Positions 31,822 to 43,705 of a stretch of 64,000 bases of DNA are shown here, piece after piece. Source of the stretch: Chiua virens (Eukaryota > Basidiomycota > Agaricomycetes > Boletales > Boletaceae); NCBI GenBank assembly GCA_019787685.1, contig JAHNUO010000014.1:744001-808000 (forward strand). The letters run 5' to 3'. The translations under genes were made by a program, and so were the position numbers. The notes beneath the pieces were generated by a model. The model did not search any database and was not told the origin of the DNA. It worked only from the letters and a program-made list of their open reading frames with translations. Numbering within the stretch: position 1 is the first letter of the stretch; every line of letters starts with the position of its first letter.

Positions 31822-33689
31822 GACCAACAACGCACCGCACTGTTTTTCGTGTTTTACTCCTTTTCTCTTTTCTCTCCAGTTCTTTCATTGTCGCATAAGG
31901 ACTCGTCTATCGTCTCTGTTCTCATGGTACAGCTGACGCCTCGTTTGATTTTCATTCCGTCTGTTTACTACACATTACATCGCATGTCTGGGCTAGGTCC
32001 ATTCACACGCCATTCCTTTTTGCACGATGTTATTCGTTTGTTGATGGGTGGTGTTCGGGCTTCTAGCCCGAGGAAGGGGAAGGGGCGGAGTACGCGTGTT
32101 CGTTGTGGGACTCGGAACATGTTATTTTGTCGTCGTCGTGCGTTCTGCGATCCGTGGAGGTGGTATGGATTGGTACCGGGAGATCGCGATGGCTGGAATT
32201 AAGGTGTCAGTGCATATGACTGGTCGTGGACGCGTCGTGATGCATTGATGACTGAACCCGTGTTTGCTCGGCATACACATATGAGGTGCTGGGAAGATCG
32301 AACATGATCAGCGATAGATAGGAGTAACCAAGGCTTCCATTTACCCTGGGCCACCTCGACTCGAGTTCCACGTATTGATCCAGAACATGGCCAGAGCACA
32401 CTGTCCTGGCGTAAGCGAGTCCGAATCCGAGTGCAAATGGCAAAGCGATTCGGTTCGAATGATCGCCAATCCAATTTCGTTTGTACTACAATGAAATCCC
32501 CCTCCCAAACATTAAGTTGAGTGTGGTTACAAGTCCATGTATATTATGGGGGCCATTGGTCCGGATTATCCTGACGCTGGGCAGCGGTCCGTATACGACT
32601 GAGGGTGATACGACGGTACCAGTGACATATTTGCTCGGGTGACGTATACTGGCGAGCTCGACATACCTTTGAACAATTTGGATGGTACACACTGCACAGC
32701 AACCTGGTCAGTCACTGGATCCAAGGCGTGCACTCGCCTCTCGAGGCTCCAACAGACTGAAAACGAACTTCAACGACACTGCACGTGCGTATCCTCATCT
32801 CGTATCTACTTTCCCGCTCATTCCCCACCCAGTGTCAATGAGGCGTTTTGATTCTTGGCACCGCCGAGCAGAGACATGCTGCGCCTCTGATTTTTGACCT
32901 CACGTCATCACGAACCTCAACCCCCCCCCATTGTCGGTCACATTATCTTTTGTGGACTATGATTGCAGAGATGACTCGCATGACTGAAAGCTGCAGCGAG
33001 ATCTTGACAACAGGCGATCGGATGGTAAGGCCAAGGTCATTCATGAGTACATCACACACGTTGATGGGTAAGACAGATGAAGTCGTGCTTTTGATTAACA
33101 GAGGTATGTCTCAGGTGTAGCCATTCTCAAAGATCCGGGATGCTTTCTCCCTACAGACTCTAAAGCTCGTATCAGCCACTTTCACAATGTACATGGGCTT
33201 CAAGGAGACTGCAAGGAAAAGATCGTATGTGTTTGGCTGGGCTATAATTCCCATCCCATCCAGCTGCGGATCGTGATCCAACCTGGAGCTACTAAAGTGG
33301 ACAAGCCCTACGGTACTGCTCCAAGACATTTTCGCGGAAGGGGGCAGGACATTACTGTTGTCCTCCAAGTGGGAATGTTGGCGGGATGTCTTCGCATTCT
33401 TAAATGATATGGCGAGATCATTACAGTATATATATGTGTCTAAACTAAATTGGCGCATTCAGGAGTGACCCAAGAATTCTCTACAGGTCGACTCATGAAG
33501 TTGCATAAGCTTTGCTAAAAACTCACGCGCTGTTGGTTGAGGATAGACAGTGGTGCCGATGGGTGAAATTGGTAATAACATTGGATGTTAGACTAGAGGG
33601 AATGTAATTGTGCTGCTTCTGCAATGTCTCTTCGAACAACTTGATCGCCTTTTTCAGGTCAATTTCATTTGCAGATATGATTAAAAAGG
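31822..33689. other. No supported gene
   Basis: Short frames only. A weak resemblance of LMGKTDEVVLLINRG (about 33061-33105) to the adenylation-domain G-R-T-D-D motif could mark remains of the adenylate-forming reductase that continues at 34150, but it is not sufficient for a call. C9 homopolymer-like run near 32922. Confidence 0.35.
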
Positions 33690-33960
33690 AACACTGCGGG
33701 TAAATACAAATATGATATCTTCACGCAAGATAAATGAAACAATTTGCAACTGAGGCCAAACATTAGGGTGTCTGTGCAAGATCAGTTTCATTGCAAAATA
33801 TGATTAGAGTGACTCTCAATTGATGGGGGAATTTCGGAAATCAATGCACATATATTATCTTCACAATGTAGGACTTGAACAATTTTCGATTGATAAAATC
33901 TTTTTGGGAGTCCATGCATGTCCATCATCTTTACAATATATGATTAGAAAATTTTCTCTT
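33690..33960. repeat. Degenerate AT-rich repeats
   Basis: Three imperfect copies of a unit containing CATGATATCTTCACAANATA near 33710, 33850 and 33920, each followed by sequence like GATTGAAACAATTT. Strongly diverged. Confidence 0.4.
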
Positions 33961-34149
33961 TAACTACAAGGAACATGTAGACTGATCAACAGACTACCCA
34001 TACACTGGCATGGGTATGAGATGTATCGTTTTGAGGATCTCACATTAGGGATAAAAACCCATGTAACGAAGTACCAGTGTGAACAAATATTTGGCTTTAA
34101 GGGGGATCTACGTGTGGTAATGTAACGCTACATAGCTTGGTTTCAGTGG

Positions 34150-35430
34150 TGGAGAGACTCCCAAAGGTACGATACAGTCGAAGCAAGTTCAGCATCTCCA
34201 GGTGGCTTGGCTGGACCATCTGCTTGGACTAGTGATGTACTCGAATCGTGGCTACTGGAACACGCTCGCGCAATCAGTAACGGTGAAGTTGATCCTCACG
34301 CTGACCTGTTTGCACAAGGCTTTGATAGGTGCGCTGTCTCGCACGACAACGAAGTTGAAGGTGGCTGTGATTTTCTTTCCTACAAGCGTCACATAGCTTC
34401 GCAATCGGATATTGGGTGCTCTGCGAATGCCACCAGATCCAGAAGTCAAGTAGGTGGCTCCTCACCTCCCTCCGAGTCCTAATGTCATCTTTGAAAACCC
34501 GACCATCCAGCTTCTTAGTTCGCGAATCGCTTCGCTCGTGAGCGACAACAGTGTAGGACAGGGGACGGATGTCGTGGGGCAACACAAACAAGCCATCAAC
34601 GCCATGATCGAAAAGTGCTCCCTGGGTCTGAACGGCCCTGCTGATGGCATATTGCCTAGCAGCGGATTGATCGAGCCAGCTGTGGTCCTTCTCGCTGGAT
34701 CTATGGGCGGTCTTGGATCTTTTCTCCTTGCCGATCTTCTCCAAAGCTCTGGAGTTCAATGCGTCTTTGCATTCAATCGACCCTCTACGAAATCGATCGA
34801 GGAACGTCAAAAGGCAGCATTCAAAGATAGGGGATTGCAGGTGGAGCTATTGGACTCCAATAAGCTTGCATACATCGAAACTAACGCGTCTCTGGAGAAA
34901 TGCTGCTTGCCTTCAGCGCAGTATGAAGAGGTAGGTTTGCACCGTTCTCAGGTTACACTTATTAACGTATCCTTCGCAGATCAAGAATTCTGTGATGCTG
35001 ATCATTCACAATGCGTGGCGTCTAGACGATATCTTCGTTTGAAGACAGTATCCGGGCTTCGCGGAACCTGGTGAACCTCGGCTTAGCTTCGCCCTGGAAC
35101 CAAAACCTCCGCTTCTTGTTCACTTCTTCGATTGGATCTACACAAGGCTGGGATAACTCGAAGGGACCACTCCCAGAGGAGGTTCAACTCGACCCTTCGG
35201 TGCAGGCCCGGGGTGCGTCACGACTCATGACTCCAATTGTCTGTCAATTGTACTGAGCTACTTGTATAGATTATCGCGAAGAGCGGCTTGCATGCAACCT
35301 CGCTTTGTATCGGCCAAATCGCCGGGGGACTAGGTAGATTATGGGCCACCACCGGCTGGTTCCCCATCATTGTCAAGTCCAGTATCGCTCTTGTGGTGCT
35401 TCCGGAATCTACAGGTGTAAGTGGACAGAC
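34150..35430 (+). pseudogene. Adenylate-forming reductase (NRPS-like A-T-R), T and R domains
   Basis: Seen in order: RYDTVEASSASPGG, the linker that ends the adenylation domain (about 34157-34200); WTSDVLESWLLEHARAISNG and DPHADLFAQGFD (carrier-protein domain, 34225-34330); VIFENPTIQLLSSRIASLV (about 34485-34540); the NADPH-binding reductase domain start VVLLAGSMGGLGSFLLADLL (about 34681-34740); CVFAFNRPSTKSIEERQKAA; KNSVMLIIHNAWRLD after an intron 34931-34979; NLVNLGLASPWNQNLRFLFT (about 35065-35120); GSTQGWDNSKGPLPEEVQLD; and after a second gap IIAKSGLHATSL with GQIAGGLG and PIIVKSSIALVVLPESTG (35270-35415). Frameshifts follow 34480 and 35020. The carrier's phosphopantetheine serine segment is scrambled and the reductase Y-x3-K segment, expected just before IIAKSG, is missing. 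The adenylation domain is lost. Such enzymes reduce aryl or amino acids to aldehydes. Confidence 0.85.
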
Positions 35431-38382
35431 TATTTGTAGGGATCAAGAGTCCTTCATGCTTATTATGATTTGCATAGGGTCTCGTGGCTTGAACAGTCGG
35501 CTCCGGACTCGGTGTATGTCCAGTCTCACTATGACTCTCATTCTGACTACCGAACCTGTTTGAACAGTATATGGTCTGACATATGGTGTCCCGGGCGATT
35601 GTACTACTACGTAAGTCCGACGTTGGTGTGTTACACCTTCGACATAGTGCTCACTTACGCCAAGTGCACACCTAGGGACACTTTCGGTCGTCCCAGTACT
35701 TGTCGTGACTCTATCAACAATCAAGTTGGAAGGGTGGTTCAATGCCGATGACGTTGGAATTAGTGCAGCAGAGGCACTTATCACTGATAGGCAAAGTGAA
35801 TTCGACAAGTACAAGGTTAGTCACCCATGTTTTTGTCATACGTCGTGTTATTCACTCTACTTTGTTTTTTCTGACTTTGTATGATGTTGAAGACAAACCA
35901 GGGTGGATCTAGGATACAGCTACCCAGGGAGATTGGTTGATTCATCAGCACTCGGCAATCGTAGGCGCTTGCTCTCTTTGAAGTGGAAAGCAGATGGTCA
36001 CTGAGTACCTATGGTATCCGGGCAGTTCTTTTTGTCTGCATTCTACCACCGACACTGTCTTTATGAACAGCGTGTACATCGTTCTCACGTGCTCGTACCA
36101 TCATCACACTAAAAAGCAGGCATGGATGATATTGATGGAAGTTTCTAGTCGAGTGCTCCGGCACAATCCTGCGACGGATGCACGGAGCAAGTGTGATGTA
36201 GGCCCGGGGCTTGGTCAGGTGATGACAGACAATGCTACAGGTCGACGAACAAAGAGCTTGTATCTATGGGATTCGTGTTTGTCGAAAACTGATGAATGTT
36301 TCAGACAATTATCAACGTTGCGAACCATCTAGCGATCGGCCTACTAAGTGGTGCCACGAATCGACAACTCTTTCTTGCTCCTGACACAACAGCCTCATGA
36401 AGGATGCGCCCTCTTTCTCCTACCTTACCTCACCGCATCCCCTGCAATGTCGACGACATAACCACGTGTTAGTGGACCCCTTTGGGTGCAGTAGATGCGC
36501 GGACTCAAGCACGTCGTTTTTTCTCATTGTGTGGTACGTTTTTTTCGTGTCCTTGTTGACGTTGGGTCAAAGTGTTGATTGGTTTCTCTTATCAGGACGC
36601 AGAACGAGCCTGATGCTCTGTGAAGGCACGGATCGAGGCCCTCGAGAGGGAAATTACGACGGCGACAGCTGAGTTGGGGTCCTTGGAAAAAAAATCGTGG
36701 CAAGATCAAGGACGCCATCCAAGAACTCGAGAAGATTCTCAACATTGATCGATTGCAACTGCTCAAAGCAGTTCCACCGTCCAAAGAGCGGCATGAATTG
36801 ATGCAACCAAACCCGCTACCCCGGGAGTCGGGAGAAAGCGTGAGTGTGGGAGCAATTACACGCCAGATTACCCGATTCTGGATAATCAGTTGTTATTCCT
36901 GGACCCGAAAGGTCACGAGTCTAGCTTCCGGGATGCAAGTCATTTGAAGTGACTAATTAGGAATTGCGTTCAGAACGGCTGTACCGTACCGAGGCTACTT
37001 TGGCAGATCAGTGGCATCCGAGTCAACCCACTGAGTGAATAGTTGTTTGATTTGTTTGCTCCAGTGTCAACAAAAATCCGGAGTTAAATTTTTGAAAAAT
37101 CAGCCTAACTGTAACTGTTACCTTCTCAGTTCACTTTCCAGCGCTGTGTAAGATCAATTTGCTCTTGGGAGTCCTTCCGTTGGCTAGGACTGTTTCGTGA
37201 CCAACAGGACCAAAAGCGTGGGAACCCGGGTATGGCGCTTTCCAAAGAATCGACTTGCCGGAAGATAAAACAGTACAAGTCCCACGGTGACTCGGAGCTC
37301 GACATTCTGAACCTCCACCCACCTGAAGAAATGTCTCGAGTCCCATATCAACTTTCAGCAGCTGGTTGGTTAAATTCTCAATCTCTGTTGCTCTACTCTG
37401 GCTTATTAACTTCATCCCGATCTTGTACCTTCACCAGGATTTCACAACTCAACTACAACATTCGGCGTTCGACGTTCACAAGAAGACACTGATAGTGGGT
37501 TTTCTGTGTTCCATTGATGTTCTATCTCTGCATATTAGCAGAATTTCTTACCATATCATAGGTCAATCTGTTACGACTGTGAGCACTCAGTCACATACCT
37601 TAATCTCGTCTACTCAGGCTGAAAATGGGCCTCTCAATTATGGTGAAGCAACCCTGATTATTTGAATCTGAGCAGGATGCTGACGTATTCCAGATGATCC
37701 AAATGCTGTTCCGAGGATGATATTGGACTCACTGGATTCTTTTCGAAATGAAATGCGCGAACAACTTCGTGCAAACTGCCAAAGCTGCTGATGTACAGGA
37801 TTTGAGGAATGTAACTGATATCTTAGTTCGATGTGTAGCAGACTTGAGGAATGAGGTTAATCAGAGGGACCCAAACTTCCGGCCTCGATCCTGACACACT
37901 GGCAGTGAGTTGGCCATGTACTGTTTCTACACGACCTCGTGTCTTTTGTAATACCAAGTACTAGTACTTCAGATTTGCTGAGTGATGACATGACATTGAG
38001 AGCAGGAGAATATTTTGACATACTGTGTGTAATGTATCCAACCTATCCTATGCCTCGGAAAACGATGACAGAGAAGGATTAGCGCGACAACGCAGAGTTT
38101 TCGGCATTAGGCCGGATGTCTTTTCTTTCAGCGCATGACAAATTCTGCAAGAAAATCAATTCACGCAATACCTGACTCAGACTGATGTCCAATCCTTTCA
38201 ATAACCGTCGTTTGTTCCATGTTGTCGTAGTACAATGTGTATCAGTACTACAATTACTCTGCCAGTCAGCAATGTATCCTGTGTACTGGAACCAGTTTCA
38301 GCCATCTCGGGCGTGATGCAACCAGTTGCCCCAATCGTAGCCGATCACCATGTCATCGGATATATGCTTTGCCTTGCAAAAA
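35431..38382. other. No supported gene
   Basis: Sparse short frames. 36625-36680 plus could encode a short coiled coil (KARIEALEREITTATAELGS) that I cannot place. No repeat or RNA gene seen. Confidence 0.35.
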
Positions 38383-38412
38383 TTCACACAGCCCTACGGG
38401 CAAACCTGGACC
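38381..38412 (+). repeat. Copy 1 of a dispersed ~32-bp repeat
   Basis: AAAATTCACACAGCCCTACG and the next 12 bases match 41815-41846 with three or four differences. It may be a remnant terminal repeat of an unknown element. Confidence 0.5.
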
Positions 38413-39495
38413 TCGTGTCACGTAAAGTGACTGAGTCCTGAAGAAATACAGCTACGTTGCCTTTATTGAATCTCTGTGACGCATCCTCGGGAACGTACTC
38501 ACCCTGGAATGTCTTTTTTGAATAATGATGGGTGATTACAGGGGACCTACAATGAGAAATCAACATGAGATCGAAAGGCGACGCGCTTCGCAATGCGTCC
38601 GACATCGACGTGGGCAAACACCCCTCACCATAATACAAGAAATTCGCCAATGCCAACTTCGTCTGTCGAGCAGTTTTGGAAAGTAGACAGAGACGACAAC
38701 TACTACACACCAGTAGAGGTTGTAAATCAGTCCTAGACACCATCCCTCAAGGGTCCAAGATCGCTCGTTGGTACAACTCGAAATCATAACTTCGAGGTTC
38801 CACTTCATTCGGCAGACGCGGATTTCGAAGTAACGTCAAACCAATGTCTCCCGGATTGACATTACACAGCTCTGTGGCGGAAACCGCCGCTGCGCACACA
38901 GCGCAACAACGTGGACACATATGCGATAAAGTCATTGCGGTCTGCCATACACCGATCACCTCTTTTTTTTCGTCTACAGACTTCAACCGGCCGACTGAAC
39001 AGAATTTGATAGCATAGTAACTTGACGTTCGCGATAACGCTCGTCAGCCTCTTCGCTTCGAGCCTGTGTCAATGTTTGCACAGGGTGCATAGGGTCTATA
39101 TACTCGCGACGACGATTTAGCCTCTCAAATAACAGATATAATGGACGACAAACAGTTGATCTGTTACATGAATGTAGCCATACGGTATAGAACCCAATAA
39201 TTGACTCTTGACGTACGACGTCCGATAATATATTTCGTGATGGCGAGCAATCCCTTGCAAGTTGTTCGGCGTAAGGTTGGCAGGAACCGACCATTAGGTA
39301 ATAACTCCTGCTCCTGTAACTGTTCTGCATAGCAACCCACCAGCTTGAACCACCAATTCAGTTCACAAACGCTGACCATCGTACGATCCTCACAGAACAC
39401 AAGCTCAGTTGAGCGACCAAGAACCGCGACCCCAGGTGGGTGTGCGATACATTGTATTGCTATGCCGGTGTAAACGATGAGTCGAGTGTTTCAGA
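38413..39495. other. No supported gene
   Basis: Only short minus-strand frames without motifs. Confidence 0.4.
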
Positions 39496-39724
39496 AAGAG
39501 GCCGATACGGACTTACTTCGGATTGGCATTGAATCCCTTAAACACAAAGAGACGCGAAGTATAGTTAAAGGAGACACCAAGTGCGATTTAGAGGAGAGAA
39601 ATAAAATTGTTTGTGAAAAAGCCGATGCGAACTTACGTTGTACTGGCGTTCAAACCCTTTAAGTTAAAAGCGATGATGCGTCAAAAATGTTTAAAGGAGA
39701 CACGAAGTGCGAGTTAGAGGAGGC
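39496..39724. repeat. Degenerate tandem duplication (~120 bp unit)
   Basis: GAAAGAGGCCGATACGGACT ... TTTAGAGGAG (39496-39598) is followed by a diverged copy GAAAAAGCCGATGCGAACTT ... GTTAGAGGAG (39617-39723). Both include TAAAGGAGACACNAAGTGCG. Confidence 0.7.
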
Positions 39725-39847
39725 TTCGGAGTACAGACCCCCTAAGCAATTCCCCCGTCACACGTGACTACATAGACATATCGAGCAAGAGACACGATCG
39801 ATCAGAAAGCACTAAATCAGGAGCGATCAGCCGACATTTTTATCAAC

Positions 39848-40108
39848 CTAAACCTGTCCCATAGGGTCCAGGAATTCCTCGAGTGCCATCAGAGCTGCAC
39901 GTGTGAGAAGCCGAGTTCCTCCGACAAAAGGAGACGGTGGTCGCATCATGGTACCATGTTCTTCGAAGATGTCCCGCCATCGATAGCAACTCCGTTTGGA
40001 AACTTGCAGGATCTCGCAGATTTCTTCGAGGTACCAGCCATGGTTCCACAATTCCAGGGCGATTTCATTGACATCTTTGCTGATTTTGTGGTAGCCCATT
40101 GTCACCAA
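39848..40108 (-). pseudogene. Tc1/mariner-type transposase, N-terminal HTH fragment
   Basis: The 86-codon frame begins MGYHKISKDVNEIALELWNH and continues WYLEEICEILQVSKRSCYRW and RDIFEEHGT, then RPPSPFVGGTRLLTRAALMA and ALEEF. This is the helix-turn-helix half of the IS630/Tc1-like transposases common in Agaricomycetes; the family continues with a DDE_3 catalytic domain (D, D, E) of roughly 200 residues. Here the frame ends at DPMGQV and nothing downstream on the minus strand resembles the catalytic domain, so only the DNA-binding part remains. No inverted repeats were found around it. Confidence 0.85.
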
Positions 40109-41154
40109 GGGATGCAGGGTTCGACGTGTGTGCTAGATATTGGATGAGTGAGCCGGAGTCGGGGATCCACTATCCGTGCTACACCGTCGTACCACCCACT
40201 CTGCAACCCTTCAAGACCCACCATCTCCGAGTTGCTCTCAAACGACGCCAAATCAATTATTCATCCCATTGTCGGCCTTGATTTCAGGTTCCAAAACCCC
40301 TTCAACAATGCTGAAAGTGTCCTTCGGTCATGTCTCTGCTCTTATTCGCCCAAGCAAATCTCCATTTAGATACCAGCCTACACTAGTATGAGCTGGACCT
40401 GGGTTTGAATTACGTTTCAGAAGTGGAGTGAATCAGTGAACTTGACCTGTTCAAAGGCAAGACGCTCAAAATCAAGTAGTTCGACACTGTATTCTTAAAT
40501 CCTTTTTTTTTTCATTGCTTCTGAGTATGGTAACCAGTGAGTCGTTTGGCATGGCTGATCCGACTACACCACTGCTACTGCTCACTCACTTTCGCCCTCC
40601 CTCTGGATAGCTTTCTGGGATAGAATCATTTACCATCTTGCATTTGGGGCACGCGCAGTTTGTCTAGGATGCTTCGTCATGGTCTTGATGTGAAGGATCT
40701 GTTTAGCTCTGAGCTTCCAGATATCCCAAATGCCATTTTGACAGCTAAACAGGGTGAGCGCAGTTAGTCCTTTGTTGGATTTATAGCTGGATTTGGTCCT
40801 GCCCGGACCATGAGCTGGGCAAGCATGCTTCGCGGGGGACGATGACTATGGTGGAGAGCAAGATGAGGGTAATGGATCTAGGAGCACTCGTCAGTGGAGA
40901 GATGCATGTCTGTGGTATCTGGATTTCGATGCAAGAAAACCGGCACGATATCCCCCACCCAACCAGTCGTAGAGTGGATTTGGACGTGGCTGAACAACAG
41001 GAGCGCAATTTGATCGTGGAATATATGATGTGTAGGTCGTCTGAGAGCCCAAGGTAGAAGGGCGTCGCAGAGGTGCATGTGTAAGTCCAGAACGCGGCGC
41101 AGGGAGGTTGGTGGTGCTTGGGAACAGGCCTGGGGGTTGTTCTCATGCTTCCCA
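40109..41154. other. No supported gene
   Basis: Short frames only; a minus frame at 40781-41155 runs into the minisatellite. Confidence 0.4.
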
Positions 41155-41560
41155 ACAGCCGACGACGGGGGCATCACTTCCCGCCGTCGTCCATGTCCTT
41201 CTTGCCAACGGCGGGGCATCACTTCCCGCCGTCGTCCATGTCCTTCTTGCCAACGACAGGGCATCACTTCCCGCCGTTGTCCACGTCCTTCTTGCCAACG
41301 ACGGGGCATCACTTCCCGCCGTTGTCCATGTCCTTCTTGCCAACGACGGGGCATCACTTCCCGCCGTTGTCCATGTCCTTCTTGCCAACGACGGGGCATC
41401 ACTTCCCGCCGTTGTCCATGTCCTTCTTGCCAACGACGGGGCATCACTTCCCGCCGTTGTCCATGTCCTTCTTGCCAACGACGGGGCATCACTTCCCGCC
41501 GTTGTCCATGTCCTTCTTGCCAACAACGGGGACACCACTTCCCGTCGTGGTCGTCCTTAC
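41155..41560. repeat. 45-bp minisatellite, about 8.5 units
   Basis: GCATCACTTCCCGCCGT starts at 41171, 41216, 41261, 41306, 41351, 41396, 41441 and 41486, with a variant at 41531: an exact 45-bp period. As 45 is a multiple of three and the unit lacks stops, several frames on both strands are open; I do not regard any as a gene without other support. Unit differences (CGT/TGT, GGC/GAC) suggest local homogenisation. Confidence 0.95.
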
Positions 41561-42480
41561 GAACGACGGGGACCTTCAAGTTCCCGCGGAGCATAGCTAC
41601 GCATCATAATGCCTCTGCTCGCACGAGCAAGAATGCATTTAGATGCACGTCACGATGGCTCTGCCCTTTCGGGCGAGGAAGCCTTCGATGACGCCTAAGC
41701 CGCGCTGTGCTAACACTGACACGAGTATGGAAAGCAGGACAACCATGCTCTCCCGGATCAAATTTTGATCACGTGGGATACTAAATTAGGGTAAATGACA
41801 TTGCGAGACTCCGGTTAAAATTCACACGGCCCTACGGCCAACCCTGGACCCCTCTTCTCCTTTGATAGGCTCTGTTGCCTTTTGTCCTTGCCACTTGAAT
41901 TACTGTCAGTTGGTTCGTGTAGTTAGGTATGAGCTCGATGAGTGAAGGAGGTGTGTCGTTTGCTCTTTCTCTTTCTCGTTCTTTCTAATGTTGTATCAGT
42001 TACTGTGATTCTCATTTCCCTAGGTGTAAGGGTCATATCCGAGGTGCAGGAAATGTTGAGCAAGCACATAGTATGTCGACTTTAGTGTTCTTTGACAGCA
42101 TTTTGACTAAATTACTCAGGCTGTATTCAGACTGATGCTACAAATACAATGCTTTTCATGTGGAGGTCTCCCACATTGTTTATTGCTTTCGTTTTTGTTT
42201 TATGGGTTGGGGCTTAAAATTGAGCAAAATGGATAGCTTACTCTCGGGTCTATGCTCAAAAATCACTTGGACGACATGTGCACAATAAGTATCTCACGCG
42301 ATCAGAGCGAGCCACAGATGCCGACGGGCACTGAATAGTTACCATATACCATATAAGGGTCAAGATAAGCGACAATTTCGAACAAGAGACCTGGACCATC
42401 TTGACTCTTTCAGGGTCCAGGAATTTCTGAAATACCAATACACGGTTTACAACAACGACTTGCACATCTTGCAATAAGCC
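41561..42480. other. No supported gene
   Basis: Nothing recognisable apart from the 32-bp repeat at 41815. Confidence 0.4.
41815..41846 (+). repeat. Copy 2 of a dispersed ~32-bp repeat
   Basis: AAAATTCACACGGCCCTACG and following bases; direct repeat of 38381-38412. Confidence 0.5.
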
Positions 42481-42800
42481 TCCCGTCGCAAGTTCCGCTG
42501 CCATTCTTGTAATACGTTGTCTGCTTGCAAGACCGTCATCCCATCGAGAGTCCTGCATGTCTTGCAGTATTTCTCATCTGACATCTCTTGCAAGACCCCA
42601 CTGTGTCCCCTTTTCACTGTCATCCTGGCGTTACTGCACGATTTGCAATGCCTCGATGAACATCTCCTGCAAGATCCTACCGTGTCCAAGTCCCCCTGCT
42701 GTCTGCTTCAAGTTGCAAGACCGTCATCCCGCTAATCATGTACGTCAAGTTGCAGTATTCCTCGTCCGACGTTTCTCTTGCAAGATCTCACTGACAACGT
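42447..42800 (-). repeat. ~185-bp imperfect repeat encoding C-x2-C motifs
   Basis: TGTCTGCTTGCAAGACCGTC (about 42517) recurs as TGTCTGCTTCAAGTTGCAAG-ACCGTC (about 42703), and TTGCAGTATT (42571) recurs at 42751, each ending in CTCTTGCAAGAYC. The minus-strand frame 42689-42447 reads CRRCSSRHCKSC, KYCKTCRTL and AYCKMCKSL, a row of C-x2-C pairs. It may be a small cysteine-rich coding repeat or non-coding repeat; undecided. Confidence 0.5.
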
Positions 42801-43479
42801 CGACATGGCTGGATTTGAGGGTGTTGGAAATCGACGATACATCGTATTAGCACAAATACGAGCAAACCAAGCTCGGCCAGTGAGTCACCCATCACAAAGA
42901 CTCAGCTTATACATCGTCGTGAATTATTCAGCTTACAAAGTCGTGCATATCGCTGAACGTATATAATTTCGACCTGTACGAAAGGGAAATAACTATAGTC
43001 GTCTTCCCGGCACTCACAAGGGCTCAATCCGTCTGATCTAAGTCACTCGCGCACCTCGTCTGACGACAGAGGGACTGACTCCTGTATCCACGCGATGCGC
43101 CCCATTCATCTTCGCCTACGTAGTCAGTAGTCAGATTAGTCGACCTACGTTTTTCAAGAGGAACCGGCGGACCTTGTGGGGGACTGGCACTTGAAACACG
43201 AAACCCGAGCTCGATCGTTGAGGTGAACTTTTCAGGCGCACTTTTGAACGCACCTGACAATGTATACATGAGTACTTATGCTGTGCGAGACACAAAAAAT
43301 TTACTCCAGTCACCCTCGTCGGCATTCACGTCCATCAAATCATTGCCTCAGGAGTTGATTTTGCCTTCCTCAGCAACGATCTGTTCAGCCAATTGTGCCG
43401 CGACCGAGCTCTGTTCTGCAATATGATCTAACAGTAACTACCCTGTTTTATTGCAACTTGAAGACCCTACCAGGATCAG
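42801..43479. other. No supported gene
   Basis: Possible further upstream LINE RT sequence (about 43400-43480) is too damaged to claim. Confidence 0.35.
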
Positions 43480-43581
43480 GTACCCGAAAAATCCCAGAAG
43501 AACTGATATTATTCACACAACGCGTACTCACTGGTCGGCGTACCAGACTCTCGTTTGATGGTTTTATCCCTGATTGGATAT
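43480..43581 (+). pseudogene. LINE reverse transcriptase segment, 5' side of the split LINE
   Basis: The plus frame reads RKIPEELILFTQRVLTGRRT then RLSFDGFIPDW, the RT stretch that in Tad-like LINEs immediately precedes the G-x2-Q-G-D-P-L-S motif. It stops at a copia 5' LTR (43582). The complementary part, starting ISITNGICQGDPLS, is at 15030 on the minus strand. Joining the two and removing one GATAT copy gives a continuous frame (…GAT TGG ATA TCA ATC…), so both are halves of one RT. Confidence 0.85.
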
Positions 43582-43625
43582 TGTTGAGTCAGACCGAGAC
43601 ATATCGCACCTAATCTGCTGCGACA
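43582..43625 (+). repeat. Copia 5' LTR with internal deletion (44 bp)
   Basis: It consists of the first 23 bases (TGTTGAGTCAGACCGAGACA...) and last 21 bases (...CTAATCTGCTGCGACA) of the 196-bp LTR at 15031-15226; about 152 bp between them are absent. GATAT precedes it (43577-43581). GGTTATGAGCCCC directly follows, as expected for the tRNA primer site of fungal copia elements. Confidence 0.9.
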
Positions 43626-43705
43626 GGTTATGAGCCCCGCGCTCAATTCTTGAAACATTATCGTTTCTATTCCCACGACTACGAAACTTCACGCAATCCA
43701 ATCAG

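Noticed and set aside
41077..41691. Plus-strand 160-204-codon ORFs and the minus-strand 238-codon ORF across the minisatellite
   Set aside because: They are products of a 45-bp repeat without stop codons rather than supported genes.
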